64,000 nt of DNA from Meconema thalassinum (GCA_946902985.2 OX336397.1:183772813-183836812); one strand, 5' to 3'; counted from the stretch's first letter, positions 44,905 to 57,400 are shown. Numbers and translations: made by a program. Notes: generated by a model not told the origin, from the letters alone.

Positions 44905-45002
44905 AGGTTACATAAAGCGAGGTAAAAAGAAGATATATAAATAGTCAACAACCCACACATAGAGGCTACCATAGCAACGGCGTACCACATAAAAGTAATG
45001 CA

Positions 45003-47501
45003 TCAAGGACAGGGCTGCTCGTCTGTTGCATCTTCTCGTCTACGACGGTCAATAAGGGCAGGCTTGAGGGGATTAAGGACTGGAAGCCAAGCTCTGTTCA
45101 CACGTTCTGCTTCCTCCTTAAGATTGAAGCTGTTAGTATGCTTCAGGATTTCAATGGCCTCCCTTTGTAGCCTGGCATGATAAGACACCGTGGTGGACAG
45201 AACTTCGGTGTCTCCATATCTTATATCGTGACCTGCAAGTAGCGAGTGTGCTGCTACAGTGGATTTATCTGTTTGTCCCAGCCGGCTGTGTCGTTCATGC
45301 TCCTTGAGGCGAGTGGCAATACTTCTTTTCGTTGTTCCAATATATACTTGGCCACAATCACACGGGATTTTATAAACCCCTGCCGCGGTATGAGGATGTC
45401 GCTTATCTTTAGCGGACCTAAACATGTCCTTAATTTTTCGTGTAGGCCTGTATATGGTCTTTATATCATGGGACTCGAGTAGCCTCCCTATTCTGTCCGT
45501 GACCTTTTTTATATATGGAAGAAAAGCTCTAGCCAGGGGCTGCTTGTCTCCAATTACCCTTGTAGTTGGACGTCTCGGATGGAGTGCTCGCTGGATATCT
45601 TTCTGGCTGTACCCATTCGCGCGTAAGGCCTCGTTGAGGTGTTCAATTTCTTGTTTTAGTCACTGCTTTTCACAAATTCTTTTAGCGCGGTCAGCCAGTG
45701 TTTTTATAACTCCGTATTTCTGTCGTGGGTGGTGGTTGGACGTCTTATGTAGATATCGGTCAGTATGGGTTGGCTTACGGTAAACTGTATGTCCCAAAGT
45801 TAGATCAGCGGTCTTAGTTACCATAACGTCGAGAAACGCGATTTTCTGTTCATTTTCTAACTCCATGGTAAACTGAATGTTCGAGTTCTGGCTGTTAAGA
45901 TGTTGTAAAAACAGATTTAATTGATCTTTACCATGGCCCCATATTACAAAGGTATCGTCCACGTATCGTAGCCACACTTTAGGTTTCAAAGGTGCGGTCT
46001 CTAGTGCTATTTGTTCAAATTGTTCCATGAAGAAATTCGCGATCACCGGACTAAGGGGACTGCCCATGGCGACCCCATCAATTTGTTCATAGAAATCACC
46101 CTTCCACAGGAAATAGCTAGCGGTGAGGCAGTGGCGGAATAAGGCTGTGATATCATCAGGAAAAATCCGTGCGATGTACTCCAGGGCTACCTTTATAGGT
46201 ACTTTCGTGAAAAGAGAGACCACGTCAAAACTTACTAGTAAGTCAACAGCTTCTAGTTGAATAGTTTTCAATTTTTCAATGAAATGGCCGGAATTTTTGA
46301 CGAACGACTGAGTACCGCCGATATGTGGTTGAAGTAAGGTAGCTAAATGTTTGGCAATGCTATAAGTTGGTGATCCAATAGCACTCACGATAGGACGAAG
46401 AGGAACATTATCTTTGTGTATTTTAGGTAAACCATAAAGTCTTGGTGGTAAAGCTTCACTTCTGGTGGTTCCCTTCTTTACGTTTTCAGGTAGCGAAGAT
46501 ACCTTGATCAGGCCGTTTGTTTCACGAAGAATCCGGTTGGTAGGATCTCTCAGTAGTTTGCGGTAGGTACCCGGGTCTAAAAGTTCCAAAACCTTGGCAG
46601 TGTAGTCGTCCATGTCCAAGATAACCGTTGCGTTCCCTTTGTCTGCAGGAAGAATGATTATGCTCTCGTCCATGTTGAGAGTCTTTATAGCCTTTCTCTC
46701 CTGAGGTGTGAGGTTGCTCTGCGGTGCCGGCGCCTTCTTGATTATACGTGAGGCTTCATGACGGATTTCATCTGCTTGTTCAGATGGTAGCTCACGGATT
46801 GCCGCTTCAATATTGGAGACAATGTCTTCCACGGGAATCGAAGGAGGGGTCACTGCGTAATTTCCTCCTTTCGCTAGTATAGAGATTTCCCACTCTGACA
46901 GGTGGCGATTGGTCAGGTTAACAATTGTCCGTGAGATGTCCAGCGTAGGCGCAGGTACTGGCGCGGGTTGGTCTCTCTGTAACCGCTCAAACTTTTTCTT
47001 CTGCCGGATGCTAGACTGTTCAAATGTTGAACGCATAGAGTAGAAGGTGATACGATCTACATTTTCCCAGTCCTGATATGAGAGTGTGCTGCTGATGCGG
47101 TAGTGCAGCTGTAAGAGTGCCTGATCTGTAGTAGCGAGCTCCTTACGTGCAAAGCTTATGCGTTTACGTAATAGCGAACGTTCAGTTCGATCATATATTC
47201 TATGGGCTCTAGCTGAGGTTAGTGGTCTCTTCATTTTAATAAACTTGGGAATCATACCTGTGTCTCGGCATCGAAGAAGAAACGCGAGTGATGACAGAAG
47301 TTGCGACTTTTTCTTCCTTAACCTCTCAAAGCGACGAACTAAGTGTGATATTTCCTCCCCGTAGAGGCGAATTAAGTAAAAATGTAGACTTTCACGACCG
47401 GCGTTGAAATAGGAATCTCTGTTTCGCGGGCTTTTTGGTCGTGTTCCAAGGACATTTTGTCGTCCCGACGTTTCGCTGAATACTGCGTTCAGCATGTTCA
47501 C
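45003..47501 (-). pseudogene. PLE copy 3: one nonsense codon after the RT
   Basis: Same protein as copy 2, in one frame, with a single TGA at 45662-45660 where other copies have a Cys codon (KQC). The open part 45660-47501 (613 codons) contains the whole RT with YVDD at 513-516. The GIY-YIG part (within 45003-45425) is intact and in phase. It carries K-type variants (TTKRS, RYLHK) and shares the SFVKNSGHF variant with copy 2. Confidence 0.92.
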
Positions 47502-47599
47502 AGGTTACATAAAGCGAGGTAAAAAGAAGATATATAAATAGTCAACAACCCACACATAGAGGCTACCATAGCAACGGCGTACCACATAAAAGTAATGCA

Positions 47600-49224
47600 T
47601 CAAGGACAGGGCTGCTCGTCTGTTGCATCTTCTCGTCTACGACGGTCAATAAGGGCAGGCTTGAGGGGATTAAGGACTGGAAGCCAAGCTCTGTTCACAC
47701 GTTCTGCTTCCTCCTTAAGATTGAAGCTGTTAGTATGCTTCAGGATTTCAATGGCCTCCCTTTGCAGCCTGGCATGATAAGACACCGTGGTGGACAGAAC
47801 TTCGGTGTCTCCATATCTTATATCGTGACCTGCAAGTAGCGAGTGTGCTGCTACAGTGGATTTATCTGTTTGTCCCAGCCGGCTGTGTCGTTCGTGCTCC
47901 TTGAGGCGAGTGGCAATACTTCTTTCCGTTGTTCCAATATATACTTGGCCACAATCACACGGGATTTTATAAACCCCTGCCGCGGTATGAGGATGTCGCT
48001 TATCTTTAGCGGACCTAAACATGTCCTTAATTTTTCGTGTAGGCCTGTATATGGTCTTTATATCATGGGACTCGAGTAGCCTCCCTATTCTGTCCGTGAC
48101 CTTTTTTATATATGGAAGAAAAGCTCTAGCCAGGGGCTGCTTGTCTCCAATTACCCTTGTAGTTGGACGTCTCGGATGGAGTGCTCGCTGGATATCTTTC
48201 TGGCTGTACCCATTCGCGCGTAAGGCCTCGTTGAGGTGTTCAATTTCTGGTTTTAGGCACTGCTTTTCACAAATTCTTTTAGCGCGGTCAGCCAGTGTTT
48301 TTATAACTCCGTATTTCTGTCGTGGGTGGTGGTTGGACGTCTTATGTGGATATCGGTCAGTATGGGTTGGCTTACGGTAAACTGTATGTCCCAAAGTTAG
48401 ATCAGCGGTCTTCGTTACCATAACGTCGATAAACGCGATTTTCTGCTCATTTTCTAACTCCATGGTAAACTGAATGTTCGAGTTCTGGCTGTTAAGATGT
48501 TGTAAAAACAGATTTAATTGATCTTTACCATGGCCCCATATTACAAAGGTATCGTCCACGTATCGTAGCCACACTTTAGGTTTCAAATGTGCGGTCTCTA
48601 GTGCTATTTGTTCAAATTGTTCCATGAAGAAATTCGCGATCACCGGACTAAGGGGACTGCCCATGGCGACCCCATCAATTTGTTCATAGAAATCACCCTT
48701 CCACAGGAAATAGCTAGCGGTGAGGCAGTGGCGGAATAAGGCTGTGATCTCATCAGGAAAAATCCGTGCGATGTACTCCAGGGCTACCTTTATAGGTACT
48801 TTCGTGAAAAGAGAGACCACGTCAAAACTTACTAGTAAGTCACCAGCTTCTAGTTGAATAGTTTTCAATTTTTCAATGAAATGGCCGGAATCTTTGACGA
48901 ACGACTGAGTACCGCCGATATGTGGTTGAAGTAAGGTAGCTAAATGTTTGGCAATGCTATAAGTTGGTGATCCAATAGCACTCACGATAGGACGAAGAGG
49001 AACATTATCTTTGTGTATTTTAGGTAAACCATAAAGTCTTGGTGGTAAAGCTTCACTTCTGGTGGTTCCCTTCTTTACGTTTTCAGGTAGCGAAGATACC
49101 TTGATCAGGCCGTTTGTTTCACGAAGAATCCGGTTGGTAGGATCTCTCAGTAGTTTGCGGTAGGTACCCGGGTCTAAAAGTTCCAAGACCTTGGCAGTGT
49201 AGTCGTCCATGTCCAAGATAACCG
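47600..49224 (-). pseudogene. PLE copy 4: 5'-truncated at the head-to-head junction
   Basis: Open from the junction to the normal stop. It starts near the LDMDDYTAK residues, so the N-terminal region and the LPADKGN motif are absent. The rest of the RT (YVDDTFVIW present) and the GIY-YIG domain are intact. It carries E-type variants (TTERS, RYPHK, KPEIEH) like copy 2. No start codon context of its own survives. Confidence 0.92.
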
Positions 49225-50075
49225 ATGAACAGAAAATCGCGTTTCTCGACGTTATGGTAACGAAGACCGCTGATCTAACTTTGGGACATACAGTTTACCG
49301 TAAGCCAACCCATACTGACCGATATCTACATAAGACGTCCAACCACCACCCACGACAGAAATACGAAGTTATAAAAACACTGGCTGACCGCGCTAAAAGA
49401 ATTTGTGAAAAGCAGTGCCTAAAACAAGAAATTGAACACCTCAACGAGGCCTTACGCGCGAATGGGTACAGCCAGAAAGATATCCAGCGAGCACTCCATC
49501 CGAGACGTCCAACTACAAGGGTAATTGGAGACAAGCAGCCCCTGGCTAGAGCTTTTCTTCCATATATAAAAAAGGTCACGGACAGAATAGGGAGGCTACT
49601 CGAGTCCCATGATATAAAGACCATATACAGGCCTACACGAAAAATTAAGGACATGTTTAGGTCCGCTAAAGATAAGCGACATCCTCATACCGCGGCAGGG
49701 GTTTATAAAATCCCGTGTGATTGTGGCCAAGTATATATTGGAACAACGAAAAGAAGTATTGCCACTCGCCTCAAGGAGCACGAACGACACAGCCGGCTGG
49801 GACAAACAGATAAATCCACTGTAGCAGCACACTCGCTACTTGCAGGTCACGATATAAGATATGGAGACACCGAAGTTCTGTCCACCATGGTGTCTTATCA
49901 TGCCAGGCTACAAAGGGAGGCCATTGAAATCCTGAAGCATACTAACAGCTTCAATCTTAAGGAGGAAGCAGAACGTGTGAACAGAGCTTGGCTTCCAGTC
50001 CTTAATCCCCTCAAGCCTGCCCTTATTGACCGTCGTAGACGAGAAGATGCAACAGACGAGCAGCCCTGTCCTTGA
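49225..50075 (+). pseudogene. PLE copy 5: 5'-truncated, plus strand
   Basis: It begins at the junction with EQKIAFLDVMVTK, so the catalytic YVDD of the RT is missing. The RT tail and whole GIY-YIG domain (GVYKIPCDCGQVYIG, K-type TTKRS) are open to the usual stop. A few bases of copy 4 read through as spurious extra residues upstream of the junction. Confidence 0.92.
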
Positions 50076-50173
50076 TGCATTACTTTTATGTGGTACGCCG
50101 TTGCTATGGTAGCCTCTATGTGTGGGTTGTTGACTATTTATATATCTTCTTTTTACCTCGCTTTATGTAACCT

Positions 50174-52672
50174 GTGAACATGCTGAACGCAGTATTCAGC
50201 GAAACGTCGGGACGACAAAATGTCCTTGGAACACGACCAAAAAGCCCGCGAAACAGAGATTCCTATTTCAACGCCGGTCGTGAAAGTCTACATTTTTACT
50301 TAATTCGCCTCTACGGGGAGGAAATATCACACTTAGTTCGTCGCTTTGAGAGGTTAAGGAAGAAAAAGTCGCAACTTCTGTCATCACTCGCGTTTCTTCT
50401 TCGATGCCGAGACACAGGTATGATTCCCAAGTTTATTAAAATGAAGAGACCACTAACCTCAGCTAGAGCCCATAGAATATATGATCGAACTGAACGTTCG
50501 CTATTACGTGAACGCATAAGCTTTGCACGTAAGGAGCTCGCTACTACAGATCAGGCACTCTTACAGCTGCACTACCGCATCAGCAACACACTCTCATATC
50601 AGGACTGGGAAAATGTAGATCGTATCACCTTCTACTCTATGCGTTCAACATTTGAACAGTCTAGCATGCGGCAGAAGAAAAAGTTTGAGCGGTTACAGAG
50701 AGACCAACCCGCGCCAGTACCTGCGCCTACGCTGGACATCTCACGGACAATTGTTAACCTGACCAATCGCCACCTGTCAGAGTGGGAAATCTCTATACTA
50801 GCGAAAGGAGGAAATTACGCAGTGACCCCTCCTTCGATTCTCGTGGAAGACATTGTCTCCAATATTGAAGCGGCAATCCGTGAGCTACCATCTGAACAAG
50901 CAGATGAAATCCGTCTTGAAGCCTCACGTATAATCAAGAAGGCGCCGGCACCGCAGAGCAACCTCACACCTCAGGAGAGAAAGGCTATAAAGACTCTCAA
51001 CATGGACGAGAGCATAATCATTCTTCCTGCAGACAAAGGGAACGCAACGGTTATCTTGGACATGGACGATTACACTGCCAAGGTTTTGGAACTTTTAGAC
51101 CCGGGTACCTACCGCAAACCACTGAGAGATCCTACCAACCGGATTCTTCGTGAAACAAACGGCCTGATCAAGGTATCTTCGCTACCTGAAAACGTAAAGA
51201 ACGGAACCACCAGAAGTGAAGCTTTACCACCAAGACTTTATGGTTTACCTAAAATACACAAAGATAATGTTCCTCTTCGTCCTATCGTGAGTGCTATTGG
51301 ATCACCAACTTATAGCATTGCCAAACATTTAGCTACCTTACTTCAACCACATATCGGCGGTACTCAGTCGTTCGTCAAAGATTCCGGCCATTTCATTGAA
51401 AAATTGAAAACTATTCAACTAGAAGCTGGTGACTTACTAGTAAGTTTTGACGTGGTCTCTCTTTTCACGAAAGTACCTATAAAGGTAGCCCTGGAGTACA
51501 TCGCACGGATTTTTCCTGATGATATCACAGCCTTATTCCGCCACTGCCTCACCGCTAGCTATTTCCTGTGGAAGGGTGATTTCTATGAACAAATTGATGG
51601 GGTCGCCATGGGCAGTACCCTTAGTCCGGTGATCGCGAATTTCTTCATGGAACAATTTGAACAAATAGCACTAGAGACCGCACCCTTGAAACCTAAAGTG
51701 TGGCTACGATACGTGGACGATACCTTTGTAATATGGGGCCATGGTAAAGATCAATTAAATCTGTTTTTACAACATCTTAACAGCCAGAACTCGAACATTC
51801 AGTTTACCATGGAGTTAGAAAATGAACAGAAAATCGCGTTTCTCGACGTTATGGTAACGAAGACCGCTGATCTAACTTTGGGACATACAGTTTACCGTAA
51901 GCCAACCCATACTGACCGATATCTACATAAGACGTCCAACCACCACCCACGACAGAAATACGGAGTTATAAAAACACTGGCTGACCGCGCTAAAAGAATT
52001 TGTGAAAAGCAGTGCCTAAAACAAGAAATTGAACACCTCAACGAGGCCTTACGCGCGAATGGGTACAGCCAGAAAGATATCCAGCGAGCACTCCATCCGA
52101 GACGTCCAACTACAAGGGTAATTGGAGACAAGTAGCCCCTGGCTAGAGCTTTTCTTCCATATATAAAAAAGGTCACGGACAGAATAGGGAGGCTACTCGA
52201 GTCCCATGATATAAAGACCATATACAGGCCTACACGAAAAATTAAGGACATGTTTAGGTCCGCTAAAGATAAGCGACATCCTCATACCGCGGCAGGGGTT
52301 TATAAAATCCCGTGTGATTGTGGCCAAGTATATATTGGAACAACGAAAAGAAGTATTGCCACTCGCCTCAAGGAGCACGAACGACACAGCCGGCTGGGAC
52401 AAACAGATAAATCCACTGTAGCAGCACACTCGCTACTTGCAGGTCACGATATAAGATATGGAGACACCGAAGTTCTGTCCACCACGGTGTCTTATCATGC
52501 CAGGCTACAAAGGGAGGCCATTGAAATCCTGAAGCATACTAACAGCTTCAATCTTAAGGAGGAAGCAGAACGTGTGAACAGAGCTTGGCTTCCAGTCCTT
52601 AATCCCCTCAAGCCTGCCCTTATTGACCGTCGTAGACGAGAAGATGCAACAGACGAGCAGCCCTGTCCTTGA
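50174..52672 (+). pseudogene. PLE copy 6: one nonsense codon between RT and endonuclease
   Basis: Full-length in one frame except for TAG at 52133-52135, replacing Gln in GDKQPLAR. The RT motifs are present (SFDVVSLFTKVP, YVDDTFVIW), but GSPLSPV reads GSTLSPV and KLLRDP reads KPLRDP. The GIY-YIG part (52250-52672) is intact and K-type. Confidence 0.92.
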
Positions 52673-52770
52673 TGCATTACTTTTATGTGGTACGCCGTTG
52701 CTATGGTAGCCTCTATGTGTGGGTTGTTGACTATTTATATATCTTCTTTTTACCTCGCTTTATGTAACCT

Positions 52771-55270
52771 GTGAACATGCTGAACGCAGTATTCAGCGAA
52801 ACGTCGGGACGACAAAATGTCCTTGGAACACGACCAAAAAGCCCGCGAAAGAAGAGATTCCTATTTCAACGCCGGTCGTGAAAGTCTACATTTTTACTTA
52901 ATTCGCCTCTACGGGGAGGAAATATCACACTTAGTTCGTCGCTTTGAGAGGTTAAGGAAGAAAAAGTCGCAACTTCTGTCATCACTCGCGTTTCTTCTTC
53001 GATGCCGAGACACAGGTATGATTCCCAAGTTTATTAAAATGAAGAGACCACTAACCTCAGCTAGAGCCCATAGAATATATGATCGAACTGAACGTTCGCT
53101 ATTACGTGAACGCATAAGCTTTGCACGTAAGGAGCTCGCTACTACAGATCAGGCACTCTTACAGCTGCACTACCGCATCAGCAGCACACTCTCATATCAG
53201 GACTGGGAAAATGTAGATCGTATCACCTTCTACTCTATGCGTTCAACATTTGAACAGTCTAGCATCCGGCAGAAGAAAAAGTTTGAGCGGTTACAGAGAG
53301 ACCAACCCGCGCCAGTACCTGCGCCTACGCTGGACATCTCACGGACAATTGTTAACCTGACCAATCGCCACCTGTCAGAGTGGGAAATCTCTATACTAGC
53401 GAAAGGAGGAAATTACGCAGTGACCCCTCCTTCGATTCCCGTGGAAGACATTGTCTCCAATATTGAAGCGGCAATCCGTGAGCTACCATCTGAACAAGCA
53501 GATGAAATCCGCCATGAAGCCTCACGTATAATCAAGAAGGCGCCGGCACCGCAGAGCAACCTCACACCTCAGGAGAGAAAGGCTATAAAGACTCTCAACA
53601 TGGACGAGAGCATAATCATTCTTCCTGCAGACAAAGGGAACGCAACGGTTATCTTGGACATGGACGACTACACTGCCAAGGTTTTGGAACTTTTAGACCC
53701 GGGTACCTACCGCAAACTACTGAGAGATCCTACCAACCGGATTCTTCGTGAAACAAACGGCCTGATCAAGGTATCTTCGCTACCTGAAAACGTAAAGAAG
53801 GGAACCACCAGAAGTAAAGCTTTACCACCAAGACTTTATGGTTAACCTAAAATACACAAAGATAATGTTCCTCTTCGTCCTATCGTGAGTGCTATTGGAT
53901 CACCAACTTATAGCATTGCCAAACATTTAGCTACCTTACTTCAACCACATATCGGCGGTACTCAGTCGTTCGTCAAAGATTCCGGCCATTTCATTGAAAA
54001 ATTGAAAACTATTCAACTAGAAGCTGGTGACTTACTAGTAAGTTTTGACGTGGTCTCTCTTTTCACGAAAGTACCTATAAAGGTAGCCCTGGAGTACATC
54101 GCACGGATTTTTCCTGATGATATCACAGCCTTATTCCGCCACTGCCTCACCGCTAGCTATTTCCTGTGGAAGGGTGATTTCTATGAACAAATTGATGGGG
54201 TCGCCATGGACAGTCCCCTTAGTCCGGTGATCGCGAATTTCTTCATGGAACAATTTGAACAAATAGCACTAGAGACCGCACCTTTGAAACCTAAAGTGTG
54301 GCTACGATACGTGGACGATACCTTTGTAATATGGGGCCATGGTAAAGATCAATTAAATCTGTTTTTACAACATCTTAACAGCCAGAACTCGAACATTCAG
54401 TTTACCATGGAGTTAGAAAATGAACAGAAAATCGCGTTTCTCGACGTTATGGTAACGAAGACCGCTGATCTAACTTTGGGACATACAGTTTACCGTAAGC
54501 CAACCCATACTGACCGATATCTACATAAGACGTCCAACCACCACCCACGACAGAAATACGGAGTTATAAAAACACTGGCTGACCGCGCTAAAAGAATTTG
54601 TGAAAAGCAGTGCCTAAAACAAGAAATTGAACACCTCAACGAGGCCTTACGCGCGAATGGGTACAGCCAGAAAGATATCCAGCGAGCACTCCATCCGAGA
54701 CGTCCAACTACAAGGGTAATTGGAGACAAGCAGCCCCTGGCTAGAGCTTTTCTTCCATATATAAAAAAGGTCACGGACAGAATAGGGAGGCTACTCGAGT
54801 CCCATGATATAATGACCATATACAGGCCTACACGAAAAATTAAGGACATGTTTAGGTCCGCTAAAGATAAGCGACATCCTCATACCGCGGCAGGGGTTTA
54901 TAAAATCCCGTGTGATTGTGGCCAAGTATATATTGGAACAACGAAAAGAAGTATTGCCACTCGCCTCAAGGAGCACGAACGACACAGCCGGCTGGGACAA
55001 ACAGATAAATCCACTGTAGCAGCACACTCGCTACTTGCAGGTCACGATATAAGATATGGAGACACCGAAGTTCTGTCCACCACGGTGTCTTATCATGCCA
55101 GGCTACAAAGGGAGGCCATTGAAATCCTGAAGCATACTAACAGCTTCAATCTTAAGGAGGAAGCAGAACGTGTGAACAGAGCTTGGCTTCCAGTCCTTAA
55201 TCCCCTCAAGCCTGCCCTTATTGACCGTCGTAGACGAGAAGATGCAACAGACGAGCAGCCCTGTCCTTGA
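52771..55270 (+). pseudogene. PLE copy 7: frameshift, nonsense codon and RT substitution
   Basis: One extra base near 52849 (gcgaaagaag versus gcgaaacag) puts the start ATG out of phase with the body. The body frame is open from 52817 to a TAA at 53843-53845 that replaces Leu in YGLPK. It then continues in phase from 53846 to 55270. In the RT, GVAMGSPLSPV reads GVAMDSPLSPV (Gly to Asp). The GIY-YIG domain is intact and K-type. Confidence 0.92.
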
Positions 55271-55464
55271 TGCATTACTTTTATGTGGTACGCCGTTGCT
55301 ATGGTAGCCTCTATGTGTGGGTTGTTGACTATTTATATATATTCTTTTTACCTCGCTTTATGTAACCTGTGAACATGCTGAACGCAGTATTCAGCGAAAC
55401 GTCGGGACGACAAAATGTCCTTGGAACACGACCAAAAAGCCCGCAAAACAGAGATTCCTATTTC
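55271..55464 (+). repeat. PLE terminal partial unit (pseudo-LTR)
   Basis: Downstream of copy 7 the array continues through the hammerhead-like motif and the first ~30 codons of a next unit, and stops at cctatttc against the LTR. The left outer end stops about 20 bp further into the same unit. The two 3' ends therefore differ slightly. Confidence 0.85.
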
Positions 55465-56709
55465 AACAAGATTAAATTTAAAAAAATATTAAGCTAACAC
55501 CGCAACACGTTTGAGTTTCGTGGTCGGTGCCAAGAGACTGACCTCGAGACCAGAATGCATCTCGGCAAAACAAAAAACAAACATGGCAACTAAAAACAGG
55601 AGACCGCATGTCCGATCGAATTACGGCAAACAATTTAGCAAACTAAATTTAAAACTCAGCAGAAAGAAAGAACGGAGGAAAACAATAACGTCTAAACACT
55701 ATTAATATGAGGGCGGATCCACGGATCGTATATCAGATAAATAATATGCCAATCCCAAGATTGCCAAAAGAAAATAAATAATAATTTAAAACGTAAAATA
55801 AACTTACAAATGTGTCTCTAGAAGGTACAAAAAACAATAACAAAATTAATATATATATGGAAACATTATTAAAACATATTTTTTTAGGCCTACCAGGCAA
55901 AACAAAACACAAGATCAAACATTCATACAAGGCCAATATTGGAGCTCCCAAAATAAAATAACTAAATATATAAAATAATAACGTACCTTAAAACTTCACA
56001 GTGGAGACACAATAAAAGTAAAATAATTCACACACAAACCAAATAACGTAATACGGCACTATATTGCCTGAAACTGGCCCACCCAGCACATGCTTCGTTT
56101 TGGTCACAAGCACAGGTCTGCATCGAGATGCGATTACATTTCACACGTCCTCTTCACGGCGAAACGATGAAATTCAAAGCCTGAAGAGCACAGGCAATTT
56201 CCTAGTAGAATTGGCATTCATATTTGAAAAAGCTGGGGGCCAAGGGCCCCCCCAGCCCACGAAGAGATACTTTGTCACACCAGCTGTTAAGTTGCTTCTT
56301 AGACGACAGACAATGGAATCCACAAGATGGCGGAGAATCCCGCGTCAGATACCGAACTGCATTCATGTAAATATTTATCGTCCAATCAAGCCTTGACACA
56401 TCAATCAACAATGTCATTATTAAGTAAATAATTTGGCGGTATCATGAATACACAGGCATTTGTTTCATGACGTAGAATATAATTGCCTTCAATTATGCCA
56501 TGAATAGGAAGGGTTTTATAAGGCACAAGCAACACTCTCTAGTGGAGAAGAAGGAAACACTTGAAGGAACCCCGAAGTCCGACAGCAGGTGCCATCTCGT
56601 GTTCACAAACGGAACCAAACGACCAGGCGGTCGTTTCAAAATGTCATGGAACACCAGAATACAGGGAAGAGGGATTTTAAAAACATTGGGACGGGCATTG
56701 CACGTAACA
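55465..56709 (-). repeat. Gypsy-1 5' LTR, outer part
   Basis: It resumes with the duplicated aacaagattaa (55465-55475) and matches 31698-32945 of the 3' LTR, ending CACGTAACA. The match breaks at 56710 in an (ATT)n run. Confidence 0.9.
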
Positions 56710-57398
56710 ATTATTATTATTATTATTATGGTACTGCGCCCGAATAAACCCATCAGTACTTATATCCACTGCACTGTAAAGGATTGCAGATATGTAAATT
56801 ACCCAGCTCACAAATTTACCATGCCTACTAAGTAAAATTGGGAATTTCAGGAACATACAGGATAGATATTATTTGTAAGAAAATAGTACTACCTGCCAAG
56901 GTACAAATTTCTACTATCATTTACATTTAGAGCAAATCGAGAAACTCCAATCTCGGGGGGTGATAAGGTCTAATCTATAGTGAGCGCCTGTACCTCGCAG
57001 TACTATTTTCGACGATGACGACAGTGAAAACGGTGTCAGTTAAGATAAAAGTTGACTGAGTCGCTAAAGAGCGCCAGCCGTTTATTGTGCTGAAACAAGT
57101 ACAATAAAACTGGCTTCCTGCCTGAATATGGTGTCTCCTTGACACTCTCACAAAAATAAACTTCAAAAATGAACTTGCACGTGGCACTGATGTAATAAGA
57201 AATGTGAAACGGCGTGATACTATGTGACACAACTGGTAGTGGTGAGAGCTAACTATTTTACAAATAAAATAAGAAAGACCCCCAAATTTACCAGAGATGA
57301 AAGTGGAAGGTATTGAACAAAACCATTTACCCAGGCAGTTAAATAGTATGAACATAAGAGAATGATAAACTATAATACAAGAACACAGAGGTCACTTT

Positions 57399-57400
<2 letters not shown>

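Larger units (their letters stand above)
39587..55464. mobile_element. Penelope-like element array (4 minus + 3 plus copies, head to head)
   Basis: Near-identical ~2597-bp units repeat head to tail. On the minus half the same landmark (tagac after attaagtaaaaatg) ends at 39600, 42195, 44792 and 47389. On the plus half the matching landmark starts at 50286 and 52884. The two halves meet at 49224/49225, where a 5'-truncated minus copy abuts a 5'-truncated plus copy. Both outer ends are 3' ends running into a partial next unit, as in the pseudo-LTR tandem layout of Penelope-like elements. The proteins carry a PLE-type reverse transcriptase and a C-terminal GIY-YIG endonuclease. The array sits in the 5' LTR of gypsy-1 with an 11-bp duplication. 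Confidence 0.95.
31175..56709 (-). mobile_element. Gypsy-1: Ty3/gypsy retrotransposon carrying a nested Penelope array
   Basis: Two LTRs begin TGACACCG and end CACGTAACA in plus orientation: 31175-32945 (3' LTR), and 39012-39586 plus 55465-56709 (5' LTR, split by the array). Inside are a primer site (38999-39008), gag, pol and a polypurine tract (32946-32959), all in the right order on the minus strand. The element lies in the right LTR of gypsy-2 within an (ATT)n stretch. The flanks atttt and attat are only near-matches, so a target duplication is not certain. Confidence 0.9.

Noticed and set aside
39811..55275. Many open frames antisense to the Penelope ORFs (60, 68, 78 and 119 codons, repeated in every unit)
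   Set aside because: They recur only because the units are copies. They overlap the real ORF on the opposite strand and have no domain of their own.
39587..55464. CRISPR-like or satellite explanation for the repeats at 39.6-55.4 kb
   Set aside because: The 2.6-kb units each encode an RT and a GIY-YIG endonuclease; this is a retroelement array.
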